This document shows positions 5,328 to 5,382 of a DNA stretch of 5,382 bases, piece by piece (within the stretch, counting starts at the first letter, position 1; every line of letters begins with the position of its first letter). The position numbers and the translations under genes are program-made. The stretch is from an uncultured Collinsella sp. (GTDB lineage: Bacteria > Actinomycetota > Coriobacteriia > Coriobacteriales > Coriobacteriaceae), in assembly GCA_902470345.1 (NCBI GenBank), contig CABRGB010000083.1:1-5382 (forward strand), written 5' to 3'. The notes beneath the pieces were generated by a model, which made no database searches, was not told the origin of the DNA, and saw nothing but the letters and a program-made list of their open reading frames with translations.

Positions 5328-5382
5328 GGTGGCGCGCGCAGACGTGGTGTAAGAGCGTCCTGAGGTCCGTCGCTGCAAGTCC
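5328..5382. repeat. Right copy of the 55-bp terminal inverted repeat
   Basis: Exact reverse complement of 1-55. It begins 31 bases after the LacI-type gene stop codon, and the 30 intervening bases hold nothing recognisable. See the left copy for the alternatives: a true flanking inverted repeat, or the end of a longer repeat truncated at the assembly k-mer length. Confidence 0.95.

Overview
The window looks like chromosomal DNA from a high-GC gut actinobacterium, most likely a Collinsella-like Coriobacteriia. This is inferred from three things: strong C/G bias at third codon positions in feoB, a feoA-feoA-feoB order followed by a small Cys-rich FeoB-associated protein, and a DtxR/IdeR-like iron box. 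No rRNA, tRNA or marker gene is present to prove it. Every convincing gene is on the + strand.

Layout. 1-277 is non-coding. It holds a 55-bp sequence repeated in inverted orientation at the far end of the window (5328-5382), two tandem REP-like palindromes, and a weak promoter candidate. 278-526 encodes a stand-alone HPr-type phosphocarrier with the active His15 but Asp at the usual regulatory Ser46; a strong terminator follows. 527-714 carries a 15-bp perfect inverted repeat. The ferrous iron uptake genes come next: feoA1 (715-957), feoA2 (997-1218), a 122-bp gap with an iron-box-like site and a leader hairpin, then feoB (1341-3668) and a terminator. A short REP/MITE-like palindromic segment (3740-3814) precedes a 66-aa membrane protein with five cysteines (3873-4073) of the FeoB-associated type, with its own terminator. 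A LacI-family regulator (4218-5297) closes the window; its target is not visible here.

How the genes work together. FeoB is the GTPase-coupled Fe(II) permease. The two small SH3-like FeoA proteins and the Cys-rich membrane protein are probable accessory factors. The site between feoA2 and feoB suggests a second point of metal control inside the cluster, so that FeoA and FeoB levels could be set separately. HPr and the LacI regulator belong to sugar metabolism and have no visible functional link to feo.

I see no clear new multi-gene system. The most noteworthy signals are the exact 55-bp terminal inverted repeats (probably a genomic repeat cut at an assembly k-mer length), the tandem palindromes, the Asp46 HPr, and the regulatory architecture of the feo cluster.
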